From contig UESW01001676.1 of the NCBI GenBank assembly GCA_900491605.1, positions 1-64,000 of the forward strand: a stretch of DNA of 64,000 bases, in the 5' to 3' direction. Source of the DNA: Calamus simplicifolius (Eukaryota > Streptophyta > Magnoliopsida > Arecales > Arecaceae). Both the position numbers and the translations under genes were made by a program. Under the pieces are notes generated by a model that was not told the DNA's origin, made no database searches, and saw only the letters and a list, made by a program, of their open reading frames with translations. This document shows positions 33,609-44,080 of this stretch, piece after piece. How positions within the stretch are numbered: the first letter of the stretch is position 1; every line of letters starts with the position of its first letter.

Positions 33609-34188
33609 TTGATAAAATGTTTGCTACTTAGCTGGCTTTCAAGATTTATGCAGAAGCAAAGTCAAAATCACTATGAAACTGCCAAAAGAATATTGAGGTA
33701 CTAGAAGGGTACAACTGATTGGTGGTATAATGTAAAGGCAATGAAACATTAAAAGTTGATTGATTATTTTGGTAATAATTAGATTAGAAGTCTTGATGAC
33801 ATGAATAAGACATCATGGTATATTTTTTCTTTTGATGTGTGTGTTTGTTGTTGGATATCAAATAAGCAGCAAATAGTTGCACAATCTTTAGCAAAATATA
33901 TGGCAATATCAAAGGCAACGTTTAAAGTTGTTTGGCTTAGAACAATTTTAAAAGAAACTAGAAAACCATAAAATAAAGGAACTATATCATAATTAATGTC
34001 ACAACAAATCAGCTATTGGCTCTAAGCAACATCCAACCAGTCGTGATCATACAATATCACTTCATCAAAGAAGCATCACCATCCTTTGCCTATGAGCCAC
34101 AGCCAATCAAGTGTAACCCCTGAGAATATACCTGCCTAAAGAAATACCATGAGCAAGTTCCCCAGTGCATTTTGCTTAGGTGCCTGAA
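33605..34188 (-). repeat. Inverted copy of ENT last exon plus 3' flank (long stem)
   Basis: The reverse complement matches 35352-35930 over about 580 bp. On the minus strand it reads acceptor, the last exon (ending LDWLWLIGKGW, stop), then the downstream copia RNase H remnant. The inverted exon copy has a premature TAG in FLMVFLQ's equivalent (CTTTAGGCA) and reads AGIFSGVTLDW, closer to the family text than the forward copy's ADIFLGVTLDW. It is joined end to end with the short stem at 33605. Confidence 0.95.
33640..34020 (+). pseudogene. Copia RNase H remnant, inverted duplicate
   Basis: On plus this reads HYETAKRILRY-like text (near 33671), then CVCCWISNKQQIVAQSLAK and ATFKVVWLRTILKET at 33840-33965, the RNase H end of a Ty1-copia pol. 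It is the inverted partner of the minus-strand remnant at 35575-35870 and moved together with the ENT last exon. Confidence 0.8.
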
Positions 34189-34690
34189 CAAGCAAGAATC
34201 TTGCTTGTCATTTAGGTATGCACTTATCTTGCTTGCAATGTATAACGTATGGGACTTGATAGCGAGATATCTACCTGTTTTAGAATCGCTCAAGTTGACA
34301 TCACGGAAAGGTCTCATGCTTGCAATTCTATCACATTTCTTACTCATTCCAGCATTCTACTTCACATCAAAGTATGGAGACCAAGGATGGATGATTATGT
34401 TGACATCCTATTTAGGACTCAGCAAAGGTTACCTTACTGTCTGTGTACTTACTGCAGCACCCAAAGGATTCAAGGTCAGTAAACCATTTTGTCCAAAAAG
34501 AATCACATCGATTACATGCATTAAAGTAGTTTAATGTCACAAAGCACACCCATTACTTCTTTGATATTACATATGAAACCTTTGACATCACTATTTATAA
34601 ATTGATATGAAAAATGTCAATTTAAATTGGACTAAATACCTTAGCTTAGCTCAACTCTTTAACAGATCACTGAACCGTCATTTGCTCAAG

Positions 34691-35351
34691 TGTTTGGTCG
34701 GACCATTGAAAGTTAGGGGAAGTAGATGTAAGCACGATGGAGGGCCACTCTCCTCATCCTGTTCTCTCTGAAAGTTCCATTTCTAACCCTCCTCACCCTT
34801 TAAATTTATAATTTTTGCCATCAGCCATTCCTCTTATAGCATGAGGACCCTAAACCAGGCTCCGACCGAGTCTGTAAATATGTAAATATGACTGAGAAAA
34901 CGGTCCAAAATTTTCTTCAAAAGAAAAGAGAAAACGGTGCTAACCACGGGCAGGGAGATGGGCGGGCCATGGCTCATCAGGACTATGACAGGCATCGCCT
35001 TGCCCCCAAGGACCACTCCTTTGGTCACTTCCACCACCAAGATTGATACTATCATTGCCACCATCTTTAGTTAAACCACTGCTATGTCATCCCCCCACTC
35101 TTTCATCGTGCCATCCTCTTTCTCCACGTCGTTGTCGAAACTCACCGTTACCATTAACGTCAATATCGTTTTCCTGCATACCACAAAAAAAAAAAAAGAA
35201 CCTAACCAAGGCCACCCAACCTGAAATCAAACACCTTCCAAAAAGAGTATAAATATTAATTTGTTATTAAGATATTGAATGTGATTTTGCAAAAGTCTCT
35301 AAATATTATTGCAGGAAATAATTTTGGACTAAGGACTGAATAGTTTTGGTT
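34691..35351. other. Last ENT intron, with an unrelated inserted segment
   Basis: After the duplicated 488-bp block ends at 34690, sequence of different composition (CTCCTCATCCTGTTCTCTC, GCCACC and TCCACC-rich, GC-richer than the intron around it) runs to about 35240, followed by AT-rich intron up to the acceptor at 35357. No coding frame is recognised. Confidence 0.45.
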
Positions 35352-35930
35352 GTGCAGGCACCTGCGCAAAATGCACTAGGGAACTTCCTCATGGTATTTC
35401 TTCAGGCAGATATATTCTTAGGGGTTACACTTGATTGGCTGTGGCTCATAGGCAAAGGCTGGTGATGCTTCTTTGATGAAGTGATATTGTATGATTACAA
35501 CTGGTTGAATGTTGCTTAGAGCAATAGCTGATTTGTTGTGACATTATGACATAGTTCCTTTATTTTATGGTTTTCTAGTTTCTTTTAAAATTGCTCTAAG
35601 CCAAACAACTTTAAACGTTGCCTTTGATATTGCCATATATTTTGCTAAAGATTGTGCAACTATTTGCTGCTTATTTGATATCCAACAACAAACACACGAA
35701 TCAAAAGAAAAATATACACCATGATGTCTTATTCATGTCATCAAGACTTCCAATCTAATTATTACCAAAATAATCAATCAACTTTTAATGTTTCATTGCC
35801 TTTACATTATACCACCAATCAGTTGTACCCTTCTAGTACCTCAAGATTCTTTTGGCAGTTTCATATTGATTTTTACTTGGCTTCTACATAAATCTTGAAA
35901 GCTAGCTAGTAGCAAACGTTTTGTCAAGAT
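35352..35930 (+). repeat. Forward arm of the long ENT inverted repeat
   Basis: This arm holds the acceptor, last exon and about 465 bp of 3' flank, matching the reverse complement of 33605-34188. The repeat ends after TTTGTCAAGAT at 35930, while the copia remnant itself continues beyond. Confidence 0.95.
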
Positions 35931-36127
35931 GACAGTAAAATATAATAAATTTTCAATTAAGCTTCTATAGATAGTGACATCAACTTGCTTGGCTCCATCA
36001 CCTTTCTTCAATTTTCATTCACTATTAAAAGAATGGTAACAAGGTTGCAATCAAGCATTTGAATCTTTTAAGCATTCGCACTTCATTTATAAGATAAAGA
36101 TTCCATCCTCCATTTGGGATACATCAA
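35575..36127 (-). pseudogene. Ty1-copia RT/RNase H remnant downstream of ENT
   Basis: The minus strand reads QMEDGIFIL (about 36115), KQVDVTIYRSLIENLLYFTV (about 35975), then CVCCWISNKQQIVAQSLAK and ATFKVVWLRAILKET (35690-35575). These are the end of the RT and the RNase H of copia pol. Stops and frame changes abound. It directly abuts the ENT stop region, which would place an old copia insertion in the gene's 3' flank. Confidence 0.8.
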
Positions 36128-36222
36128 TCCTCCTGAATGAGATTATTCCAGAACTCTACTCCCTACATCCGAATTTACACTTCGGACTAGGGAGTGGAGG
36201 GCATGTGATGAGAGGTAAAATT
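36128..36222 (+). repeat. Gypsy-type LTR, left piece (split by copia insertion)
   Basis: The reverse complement of 59,870-60,000 matches here: GAATTTACACTTCGGACTAG, GGAGTGGAGGGCATGT and GGTAAAAT. It resumes at 46211 after the copia element, where AAATTATCATTGC continues the match. The left boundary of the LTR is not clear. Confidence 0.75.
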
Positions 36223-38305
36223 TGTTAGGAAATGTGTCCTACAGCCAATCGTCTAGCTTATAGACAGTTATGAGTTGATGTGAATGTACATGATTTATTC
36301 AATAAATAAAAGTTTATTTTGGCAGTACAGCATATAGTTTGTATCTTCCAGTAGAATTCCAATATGTTGTAGTCCTTAGAGTTACATGTGTTTGACAATT
36401 GAGGAATTATTGAGTAACTCTTAAATATGTTCGCGGCCAAATGATACGTTGTTACCTAGGATGACGACGTAATCAAGTGTAGGTCGTTGTGTGCCATATG
36501 GGTTGGTTTGTTCTCTTAAATCAAGGAGTGTATAATACTGGTATGACATGCAGGTGAGTGTAGGAGTACATTCATTGAATAGTGACTCACCTCTGCTGAG
36601 TGCTCAACTGCTTGGAGCAACTCATAGAAAGGCAATAGGTAAAAGTGTCCCTTTGACACGAGACTATCATGTTGACTTGATAAGCAACTCACTGTACTTA
36701 GGTACTGGACCACCCGAATTTTTAATCCAGTGACGGAAGGTTGCTGGGTGCAGTCAAGTACTTATTGGGTCAATGATGAGTCAAGATGGGATTGTCCACT
36801 CTAAGTGTTAGAGAGAGTGCTCGAACTATGTTTCAATTTAGCAAAACCTTGGCCAAGGTAATCTTTGTGAGGTGTCACAAGATTCATTGCATTGAAACAT
36901 ACTTGGGTGATTTACTCGGAGATGGCAGTTAACTCCGTATTCGCCCTGAGTACTAGGACAAGGGGATGAATTATACGGTAACCATAGCCTAGGTTCCTGA
37001 ATATTGCTTTGCATATATTGGTCTATTCGGACGTCGGGTACCATTGCTAATAGTCACATCAATTGGTATAGGAAGTGTTCCTATGCTACCGACTTAGATT
37101 CGAACCTATGGAGTCACGCACATAGTCAGGTGACCTAGAGACAAGATTTATCCATGATCTAAGTGGGACTTGGTCATATGGGTAATACCGAGTTTGTACT
37201 AGCAATGTCTAGCTAGCACTAGGCATTAGCGGTAGTACTTATTTTGGGGATGAACTTGAGTTAGTTTGTAACTCAAGTGAATTTTTGGGATTTATTCAGA
37301 CCCATTGTGGGATAGGACTTGAACCATAGACCAATGGTTGGTTTGACGATATAGTGGTTTAGATCTGGTTTCAAAGTGGTTTGAATCGGATATCCAATAT
37401 AGCCTCTAATCGTTTATTTATGAATTTTGAAATCATAAATTATTTTAAATTACAAATTAAATAAGTCCAATGCGAAGTATGGTTCGAGATCTTCGCATGG
37501 GTTCTTTCGGATTTTAATTTGGACTTCTTTAAAACTTTAGAAAATTTACGATTCTGCCATTTATGTAAATTACGATTCTGTCATTTCGTTTAAATTATGG
37601 TTCTGCCATTGAGACGACGTGAATTTGAAACTTTGTTTAAATTACGATTTTTTCATTGAATTTGAAACTTCGTATAAATTATGATTTTGCCATTCCAATA
37701 ACGTGAATTTGAAACTTTGTTTAAATTACGATCTTGCCATTGAGATGATATTAATCCGTAAATTTATTTTATAAAATTTTCTTTACGCATTGACAATGCG
37801 TGAACGCCCATAACCCATCCACTTTCCAAGATCAGATATTTTCGTATCGTAAAACAAATTCAAAAGGTTTTTTGGGTTGTTTTACGATGAGTTTATTTAA
37901 GAAACTTTTCTCAACTTCGAGAGAGAGAGAGAGTAGAAGAGAAAGAAGAGTCCAAAAATAGAGAAGTCCAAATAGAGAGGGACTCCTCTCTTGGAGAAGA
38001 GTTCTCCATCCCTTCTTATTCTATATCTCCTGTCTCAAGGTTTCTGGCGTGCATGTTATATAGAGGAGCGGTGCATGCGGCTCTTGCAAGGCACGAGTAG
38101 GAACTTCTTCCTGCAGATCGGATCTGCTACATTCGTCATCTACAGCTTTCGCATCGAGAGGTATTATTTTAAACTTATTTTTACATACTCTTAAATTTTA
38201 GATTTGCTAATATGCTTTAATTTATATTCAATGTGAATATTAAAATTGAATTACATGCTTTCCACCTTGAGATCTTGTGCATATGAAAAGCAAGTTTTTC
38301 CTTCA
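36223..38305 (+). repeat. 5' LTR of the copia element
   Basis: The 2083-bp LTR matches the 3' LTR throughout, with scattered substitutions (GCAGTACAGCATATAG versus GTAGTACAGCATATAG). It lacks a ~75-bp AT-rich segment present in the 3' LTR at about 45375-45450 and carries other small indels. Near the end are repeats of TTTGAAACTT, TAAATTACGAT and TGCCATT (37,540-37,745). Confidence 0.96.
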
Positions 38306-38307
38306 AA

Positions 38308-38319
38308 TGGTATCAGAGC
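38308..38319 (+). promoter_or_regulatory. Primer-binding site, tRNA-iMet type
   Basis: TGGTATCAGAGC lies two bases after the LTR's terminal CA. This 12-mer is complementary to the 3' end of plant initiator tRNA-Met, the usual primer for copia minus-strand synthesis. Confidence 0.95.
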
Positions 38320-40118
38320 ATGGTTAAGGCTTAGGAATGCATGTATAAGCATAGTAGATCTGATATTATTATGCATAAATAATCTAATGTAGATCTAAAG
38401 TAGATCTTATTATGATTAGTTTAGATCTATAGTAGATTTAAATGTTTTGCATGATGAGAGCATGTTAAAGTTATTTAATGATGATTAAATATATGTTTTA
38501 GAAGTAGATCTAATGTAGATCTTGCATGCTGTGTTCTATTATATCTTGGATTGGGTATATTCACCAGGCCGTCCGTCATAGGGAGGTTTCACAGCCTCTG
38601 TTTCTTATTCAAGAAAGGTTTCCTATGGCGTGTAGGGGTGCCACTGTGAAAGAACCCATGAACGGATGTACAGAACAAAAGAAAGAAAGATTAAAATATG
38701 TTTTAATCGAATTAATTTATTTCTGTGATAATTTTGATTATATCCAAAATTAATTAAAGATGATATGTTAATAAGATTAACATTAAGACATCTTAATTGA
38801 TGAAATCTTAATTATTAATGATAGTAAAATTGTTTTACGTAAAAGTCAGATCACAGAAAAGAAAAGAAAGTAAAAATGTTTTACAGAAAATTTTGAAAAT
38901 GTTTCAAAATCAGAACTCAAAATTGAAATTGGTTCAAATTTGAAAAGGGGTTAACTTAAGATCTAGAATTATGAATTAAAGACCTTAAGACATGATCATA
39001 AATCATGGGCTAATTGGGTTAGCATGAATCAGGTTCTCTAATTGGGTTAGACCTAAGGTTAGATGAATTGGACTAAATTAAAAATTGAATCTAATCAAAT
39101 GTTGAGTTAGGTCTTTTCTTTAGATCCATCTAATTAGATTAGATTGATCATTCCATACATCTAAATGGACTTGATTTGGGGCTCAGTGGACACCCAAGTC
39201 TTTAGGCAAATTTAATTGGGCCTGGTCAACCACTTAGTGTCTAGAAAGGTTCTGATCAAGGTCGCGGCTACCTCTCACCTGGCTAGTTGATTATCAGCTG
39301 GTATCTAGGCAAGATGGTTAATGGCGCAACTCGGCCTTTGATCAAGCCGGCCTGGCTAAGTGGTCCCAGCACTTGATTAGACTAGCCTATTGACTTGAGC
39401 TAACCCATGCTTCCTAAGGATAATCAGTTTGACTGATTTAGGTACCCATGGACCAAATTAATGAACCCAACTAAATGGTTTAGTGGGAGAATACTTAAAT
39501 TGGTCCATGTCATTCATGTGTCACAAATTAATCAAACCCTCTAAAATTATTAGGTCCCTAAAGTGACTAAATTATGGGGATAATTAGGTCATAGCCTCCC
39601 ATTAAGAGAGTGATAATGAGTCCAATGGCTAAGATGATTATTGGAGGCCCAAAGGCCTGGTACTCATCTGGTTTTTGGAATTATCATTCATATTATGATG
39701 GTTCAATGCAACTCTCTCAACGATGGTCAGGTGGGCCGGCCAAAGTCGGGCTTGACCAATTCCTTGGTTAGAAGCTTGAACATGTCATGTTAATGGTTGG
39801 ACCTAACCAGGACACCCAATAGGAGGCCCAAAGGCCGATTGGCGTGCAACCTGGGGCAAAATAAATTACTAGAAATTTTTTGGGAACAATTGGTTATGAA
39901 CCTACCTTTAGATACATGTGGGTGGGCCAGCCAAAGTCGGGCTCATATGTAGTCTACTGGGTTCTAGTACCCACTAAGAAATTAGGAGTAATTTCTCGGG
40001 TTGGAGGTAGGGGCTACCAACCTGAATAAAATAGTGGGAGGGCCTTAGACTATAAGTCCAAGTCTATAGGTTTAAATAAATCATGTACACTAATAAGTTT
40101 TTGGTTTTCCTTTCAGAA
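38320..40118 (+). other. Copia untranslated leader
   Basis: A 1.8-kb leader without gene content. It contains AGATCTAATGTAGATCT-type short repeats (38,350-38,525) and two copies of a phrase GTGGGCC(G/A)GCCAAAGTCGGGCT at about 39,731 and 39,909. A CTTTCAG acceptor-like site lies directly before the gag ATG at 40119, hinting that the leader may be spliced out. Confidence 0.7.
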
Positions 40119-40790
40119 ATGTCTACAAATCTGTCGCTCCGGTCACTGTTGGACAGTGATAAACTGACAGGTCCAAACTTCGATAGCTGGTATCGAAGGC
40201 TTAGGATAGTCCTAGAGCATGAGAGGATCCTTTATGTGATAATGGATCCTGCACCTGAGCAGCCAGCCCCTAATGTGCTGGTGTGGCCAGGGACACTTAT
40301 CTGAAGTGGACCAATGACCGCACCACAGTGCGCTGCATAATGCTGGCTTCTATGAATGATGAGTTCAGTAGGAAATTTGAGGAGGCCCAACCGGAACAAA
40401 TACTCCAAATGTTGAAGGAATCTTTCGGGACGCCAGACGATGTTGAAAGGTACAAAATGTCTAGTGCCATCTTCAACGCACGTATGCGTGATGGGACTTC
40501 TATCACCGATCATGTACTGTACATGATCGAGACGATAGAATCTGGGCAAACTTGGATTTCCTTTGCATGAGCAACTTGGGAAGGATGCCATACTGAACTC
40601 CCTGCCTAGCTCCTACCTGGACTTTCTCAGTCATTATAGAATGACGAAGCCTGCAGTAAACTATCATGGTTTGCTGGGTCTACTGCAGACTTTTGAGAAA
40701 GATCACCAGCTTCAAAAGAAGTCAGTGAACTTGGTGGGAGGTTCGGGGCAGGTCGTCATCACCTTAAGAAAGGGATGAAGAAGAAAAATA
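40119..40790 (+). pseudogene. Copia gag
   Basis: Start at the ATG at 40119: MSTNLSLRSLLDSDKLTG, then NFDSWYRRLRIVLEHERILY (UBN2-like gag start). Frame changes occur near 40280 (before DTYLKWTNDRTTVRCIMLAS), near 40545 (before LGKDAILNSLPSSYLDFLSH) and near 40745. The capsid-like core LKESFGTPDDVERYKMSSAI is easy to read. An ATG at 40083 is in the same frame but lies before the acceptor-like site, so 40119 is preferred. Confidence 0.88.
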
Positions 40791-42660
40791 AAAGAAAGAA
40801 GGTGCAACATGCTGGGCCTAGTCAGACCAAGAAGAAGAGGGCTGACAAAAGTCAGGCAGAGTGCTTCTACTGCAAGAAGCTGGGTCACTGGAAAAGGAAC
40901 TGTCCCCAGTACATAGCAACCCTGGATCCAAACAGGCCTAAGAAGAAAAACCAGCAAGGAGTTGCTGGACAAGGTATTTATATGATAACACCTTGTAATT
41001 TTTCTATCTGTGATACTACTAATTGGGTATTAGATACCGGGAGTCCAATTCATATTTGCAATTCTTTGCAGGGCTTCGAATTAGTAGAAGATTCAAAGAA
41101 GGTGAAAGATTCCTAAACGTGGGTGATGGAAGCCGAGTTCCAGTACTGGCGTTGGGAGTCGTGGAGCTTTATTTTGAATTTAATAAAATATTGCTTAGTG
41201 AATGTCACTATTGTCCTGCATTTTTATTAAATGTCATTTCTGTAGGCCAGTTGGCTATTGAAGGATATGATTTTTCAATAAAGAAAGATATTTTAAATAT
41301 CATTGTGAATGATGTATCTGTGATGTGTGGACAATTGAGCAATGGAATTTACCTTCTATCACAGCCTGTTAATGTATTATGCACTCCAAACAAACGCCCC
41401 AAAATAGATGATGTCGATGACTCATACCTTTGGCACTGTAGGCTAGGTCATATAAACAAGAACAGGATAAGCAGGTTAGTCAGAGAGGGCATCCTCAATG
41501 ACATTGATTGTGAATCAATTAAAACTTGTGAATCTGTCTTCTTGGGAAAATGACCAAGTCACCTTTTACTGGAAAAGGTGAAAGAGCCAAAGAGATTCTA
41601 GGCCTCATACATACGGATGTTTGTGGACCTATGAATACTGCCTCTATGAGAGGGTTTAGCTATTTCATTACATTTACAGACGACCACTCCAGGTTCGGTT
41701 ATGTCTTCCTAATGAGACATAAATCTGAATCGTTTGAAATGTTCAAACGATATCGTAGTGAGGTAGAAAAATAAACTGGAAAGAATATTAAAATCCTTCG
41801 GTCAGATCGAGGAGGTGAATATCTTTCTAATGAGTTTTTGACATATCTAAAGGAGAATGGGATTCTCTCTCAATGGACACCTCCAGGGACACCCCAGTTA
41901 AATGGTGTGTCTGAAAGGAGGAATCGAACCCTATTAGATATGGTTCGGTCCATGATGGGCTTTGCTAGTTTGCCTATCTCCTTTTGGGACTACGCACTTG
42001 AGTCGGCCTGTTACATTCTTAACAGGGTCCCTAGTAAATCTGTTGCTAAAACTCCATATGAGATATGGACGGGGCGTAAGCCGGTGCTCACACACCTTAG
42101 GGTCTGGGGGTGTCCAGCTTATGTCAAGAGATTGTTGACAGACAAGCTAGGACCAAGGTCTGACAAATGCCTCTTTGTTGGATATCCTAAGGAGTCTAAA
42201 GGATACTACTTCTACCACACTGAAGAGCAAAAGTTGTTCGTCAGTATGAGAGCCACCTTTTTAGAAAAGGAGTATCTTACTGGAAGTGCTAAGGCTAATG
42301 TTGAACTTAATGAAGTTCGACAAGGAGAAGTACCTTTACACTCAGAAACCGCTATGGAACCGGCTTTGATTGGTTCAAACCCGGAGCCCGTTGAGGTACC
42401 ATTAAGGAGATCTGGTAGAGTACCACGTCAGCCGGACAGATACTTCGGTTTCTTGGTCCGTGACGGGGATCCCATCGAACTCGATGAGAACGATGAGGAC
42501 CCAATCACCTATATGGATGCGCTGCAGAGATCTGACTCTGAGAAATGGCTAGAGGCCATGAAGTCCGAAATGGAATCCATGGAGATCAATAGTGTATGGA
42601 CACTAGTTGATCCACCTGAAGGGGTAAAACCCATAGGGTGTAAATGGATTTTCAAGAGGA
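40775..42660 (+). pseudogene. Copia zinc knuckle, protease and integrase
   Basis: A basic stretch leads to the CCHC knuckle CFYCKKLGHWKRNC (40861-40902), then the protease motif VLDTGSPIHIC (41027-41060). A frame change follows near 41090. YLWHCRLGHINKNRISRLV is the pre-integrase H-H zinc part, with another frame change near 41545. Integrase blocks are LIHTDVCGPM, FTDDHSRFGYVFLM, LRSDRGGEY and NGVSERRNRTLLDMVRSM, showing D, D, E. A TAA stop at 41772-41774 breaks it between the first two catalytic residues. The C-terminal part ends with TPYEIWTGRKP and KCLFVGYPKESKGYYFYH. Confidence 0.92.
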
Positions 42661-43640
42661 AACGGGTGCAGATGGGAAGGTGGAGACCTATAAAGCCCGT
42701 CTGGTTGCTAAGGGGTATCGTCAGCGTTATGGTATTGACTATGACGAGACTTTTTCCCCTGTAGCAATGCTCAAGTCCATTCGGATTATGCTTGCTCTAG
42801 CTGCACATTTTGACTATGAGATCTGGCAAATGGATGTCCGAACGGCTTTTCTAAATGGAGAGCTCGAAGAGGTGTATATGATACAGCCTGAAGGGTTCAC
42901 ATCCACAGACGAGTCAAAAGTATGCAGGCTTCATAAGTCCATCTATGGACTCAAGCAAGCTTCTCGGAGTTGGAATAAACATTTTGATAAATGTATCAAG
43001 ACTTATGGCTTCATTAAGAATGGAGAAGAACCCTGCGTGTATAAGTGGGCAAATGGTTCCATAGTTGTATTTCTTGTACTGTATGTGGATGACATTCTCT
43101 TGATTGGGAATGACATCCCTGCACTACAGGGAATAAAGGTTTGGTTGCTGTCTCAGTTCTCCATGAAAGACCTGGGAGAAGCTTCTTACATCCTAGGGAT
43201 GAAGATCTATAGGGATAGATCTAAGAAGCTGCTGGGATTGTCCCAGTCCATGTACATTGAGACTGTGCTGAAGAGGTTCAGCATGGATAATTCAAAAAGG
43301 GGCTATCTTTCGATAGGCCATGGAATTACTCTCTCCAAGAAGGATTGTGCGACAACTCCTGAGGAGAGAGAGTACATGAGTAGAATTTCGTATGCCTCGG
43401 CAGTGGGTTCTATCATGTATGCTATGACATGTACAAGACCAGACGTGGCACACTCACTAGGGATAGTGAGTAGGTACCAGTCTAACCCAGGTGAAGCACA
43501 TTGGAAGGTGGTAAAAACCATCCTTAAGTATTTGAGAAATACTAAGGACCAATGGCTCATTTATGGAGAACCTGACTTAAAACTAGTGGGGTACACTGAC
43601 TCCAGTTTTCAGTCAGATAGAGATGACAGCAAAAGCATAT
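42540..43640 (+). pseudogene. Copia reverse transcriptase
   Basis: Starting with KWLEAMKSEMESMEINSVWT and PIGCKWIFKRK, the frame changes at about 42665. It then reads KARLVAKGYRQRYGIDYDET, WQMDVRTAFLNGELEEVYM, SIYGLKQASRSW, and the catalytic VLYVDDILLIGND (43080-43118), then MKDLGEASYILGMKIYRD. This matches a complete copia RT (RVT_2). The 393-codon frame from 42644 is the longest in the element. The frame changes again near 43640. Confidence 0.93.
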
Positions 43641-44067
43641 CGGATTTATCTTTACCCTCAATGGAGGAGCGATCTGCTGGAAAAGTTTCAAGCAGAACAC
43701 AGTGGCAGATTCAGTATGCGAGGCTGAATACATTGCAGCATCAGATGCAGCAAAGGAAGCTGTATGGCTACGAAAGTTCTTGGGCGAGCTGGGAGTGGTA
43801 CCTGCCCTGGAGAGTCCCGTCCTAGTATACTGTGACAGCACGGGAGCAATTGCCCAAGCCAAGGAGCCAAAGTCGCATCAACGAACCAAGCATGTGTTGC
43901 GCCGCTACCACCTTGTACGAGAGATCGTGGAACGAGGTGACATCTACCTTCAGAAGATCGACGGAAAGGAAAACCTAGCTGACCCAATGACTAAAGCACT
44001 CGGAATCAAGGAGTTCAATGAACACAAGTGGAAGATGGGTATTAGATACTGTTCTGATTGGCTATAG
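43641..44067 (+). pseudogene. Copia RNase H
   Basis: The frame begins in GAICWKSFKQNT-like text and reads SVCEAEYIAASDAAKEAVWL, LVYCDSTGAIAQAKEP, KHVLRRYHLVREIVERGDIY and ENLADPMTKAL, the usual end of copia pol. It stops at 44065-44067 just before the polypurine tract. Confidence 0.92.
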
Positions 44068-44070
44068 TTC

Positions 44071-44080
44071 AAGTGGGAGT
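44071..44080 (+). promoter_or_regulatory. Polypurine tract of the copia element
   Basis: AAGTGGGAGT lies directly before the TGTTAGG start of the 3' LTR, as expected for the plus-strand primer. Confidence 0.93.

Larger units (their letters stand above)
31857..35465 (+). pseudogene. Equilibrative nucleoside transporter (ENT, SLC29 family), rearranged locus
   Basis: ENTs are multi-pass membrane carriers of nucleosides. Exons seen: 31857-32012 (DYHPTRVLTIVYQAFALG), 32121-32264 (LDVATSGKGGLGPFIGIC, VADAHVQGGMFGDL), 32370-32475 (FLAGLAASGALSSALRL), 33076-33251 (ISTFFELLCVLLYAF, then KYYRTKAASEGSK; weak donor), 33362-33472 (damaged), 34216-34474 (SRKGLMLAILSHFLLIP, YGDQGWMIMLTSY) and 35358-35465 (APAQNALGNFL to LDWLWLIGKGW, stop). 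Introns are GT-AG and phases fit for exons 1-4. The family's N-terminal exon was not found. The fifth exon keeps ERLTNKQLLLKN, then lacks about 15-20 residues, changes frame (SIVPGFLAEDTGSHSLG is in another frame) and runs into inverted sequence. The order of the remaining exons is normal. Most likely a damaged gene; a transcript skipping the damaged exon is possible. Confidence 0.85.
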
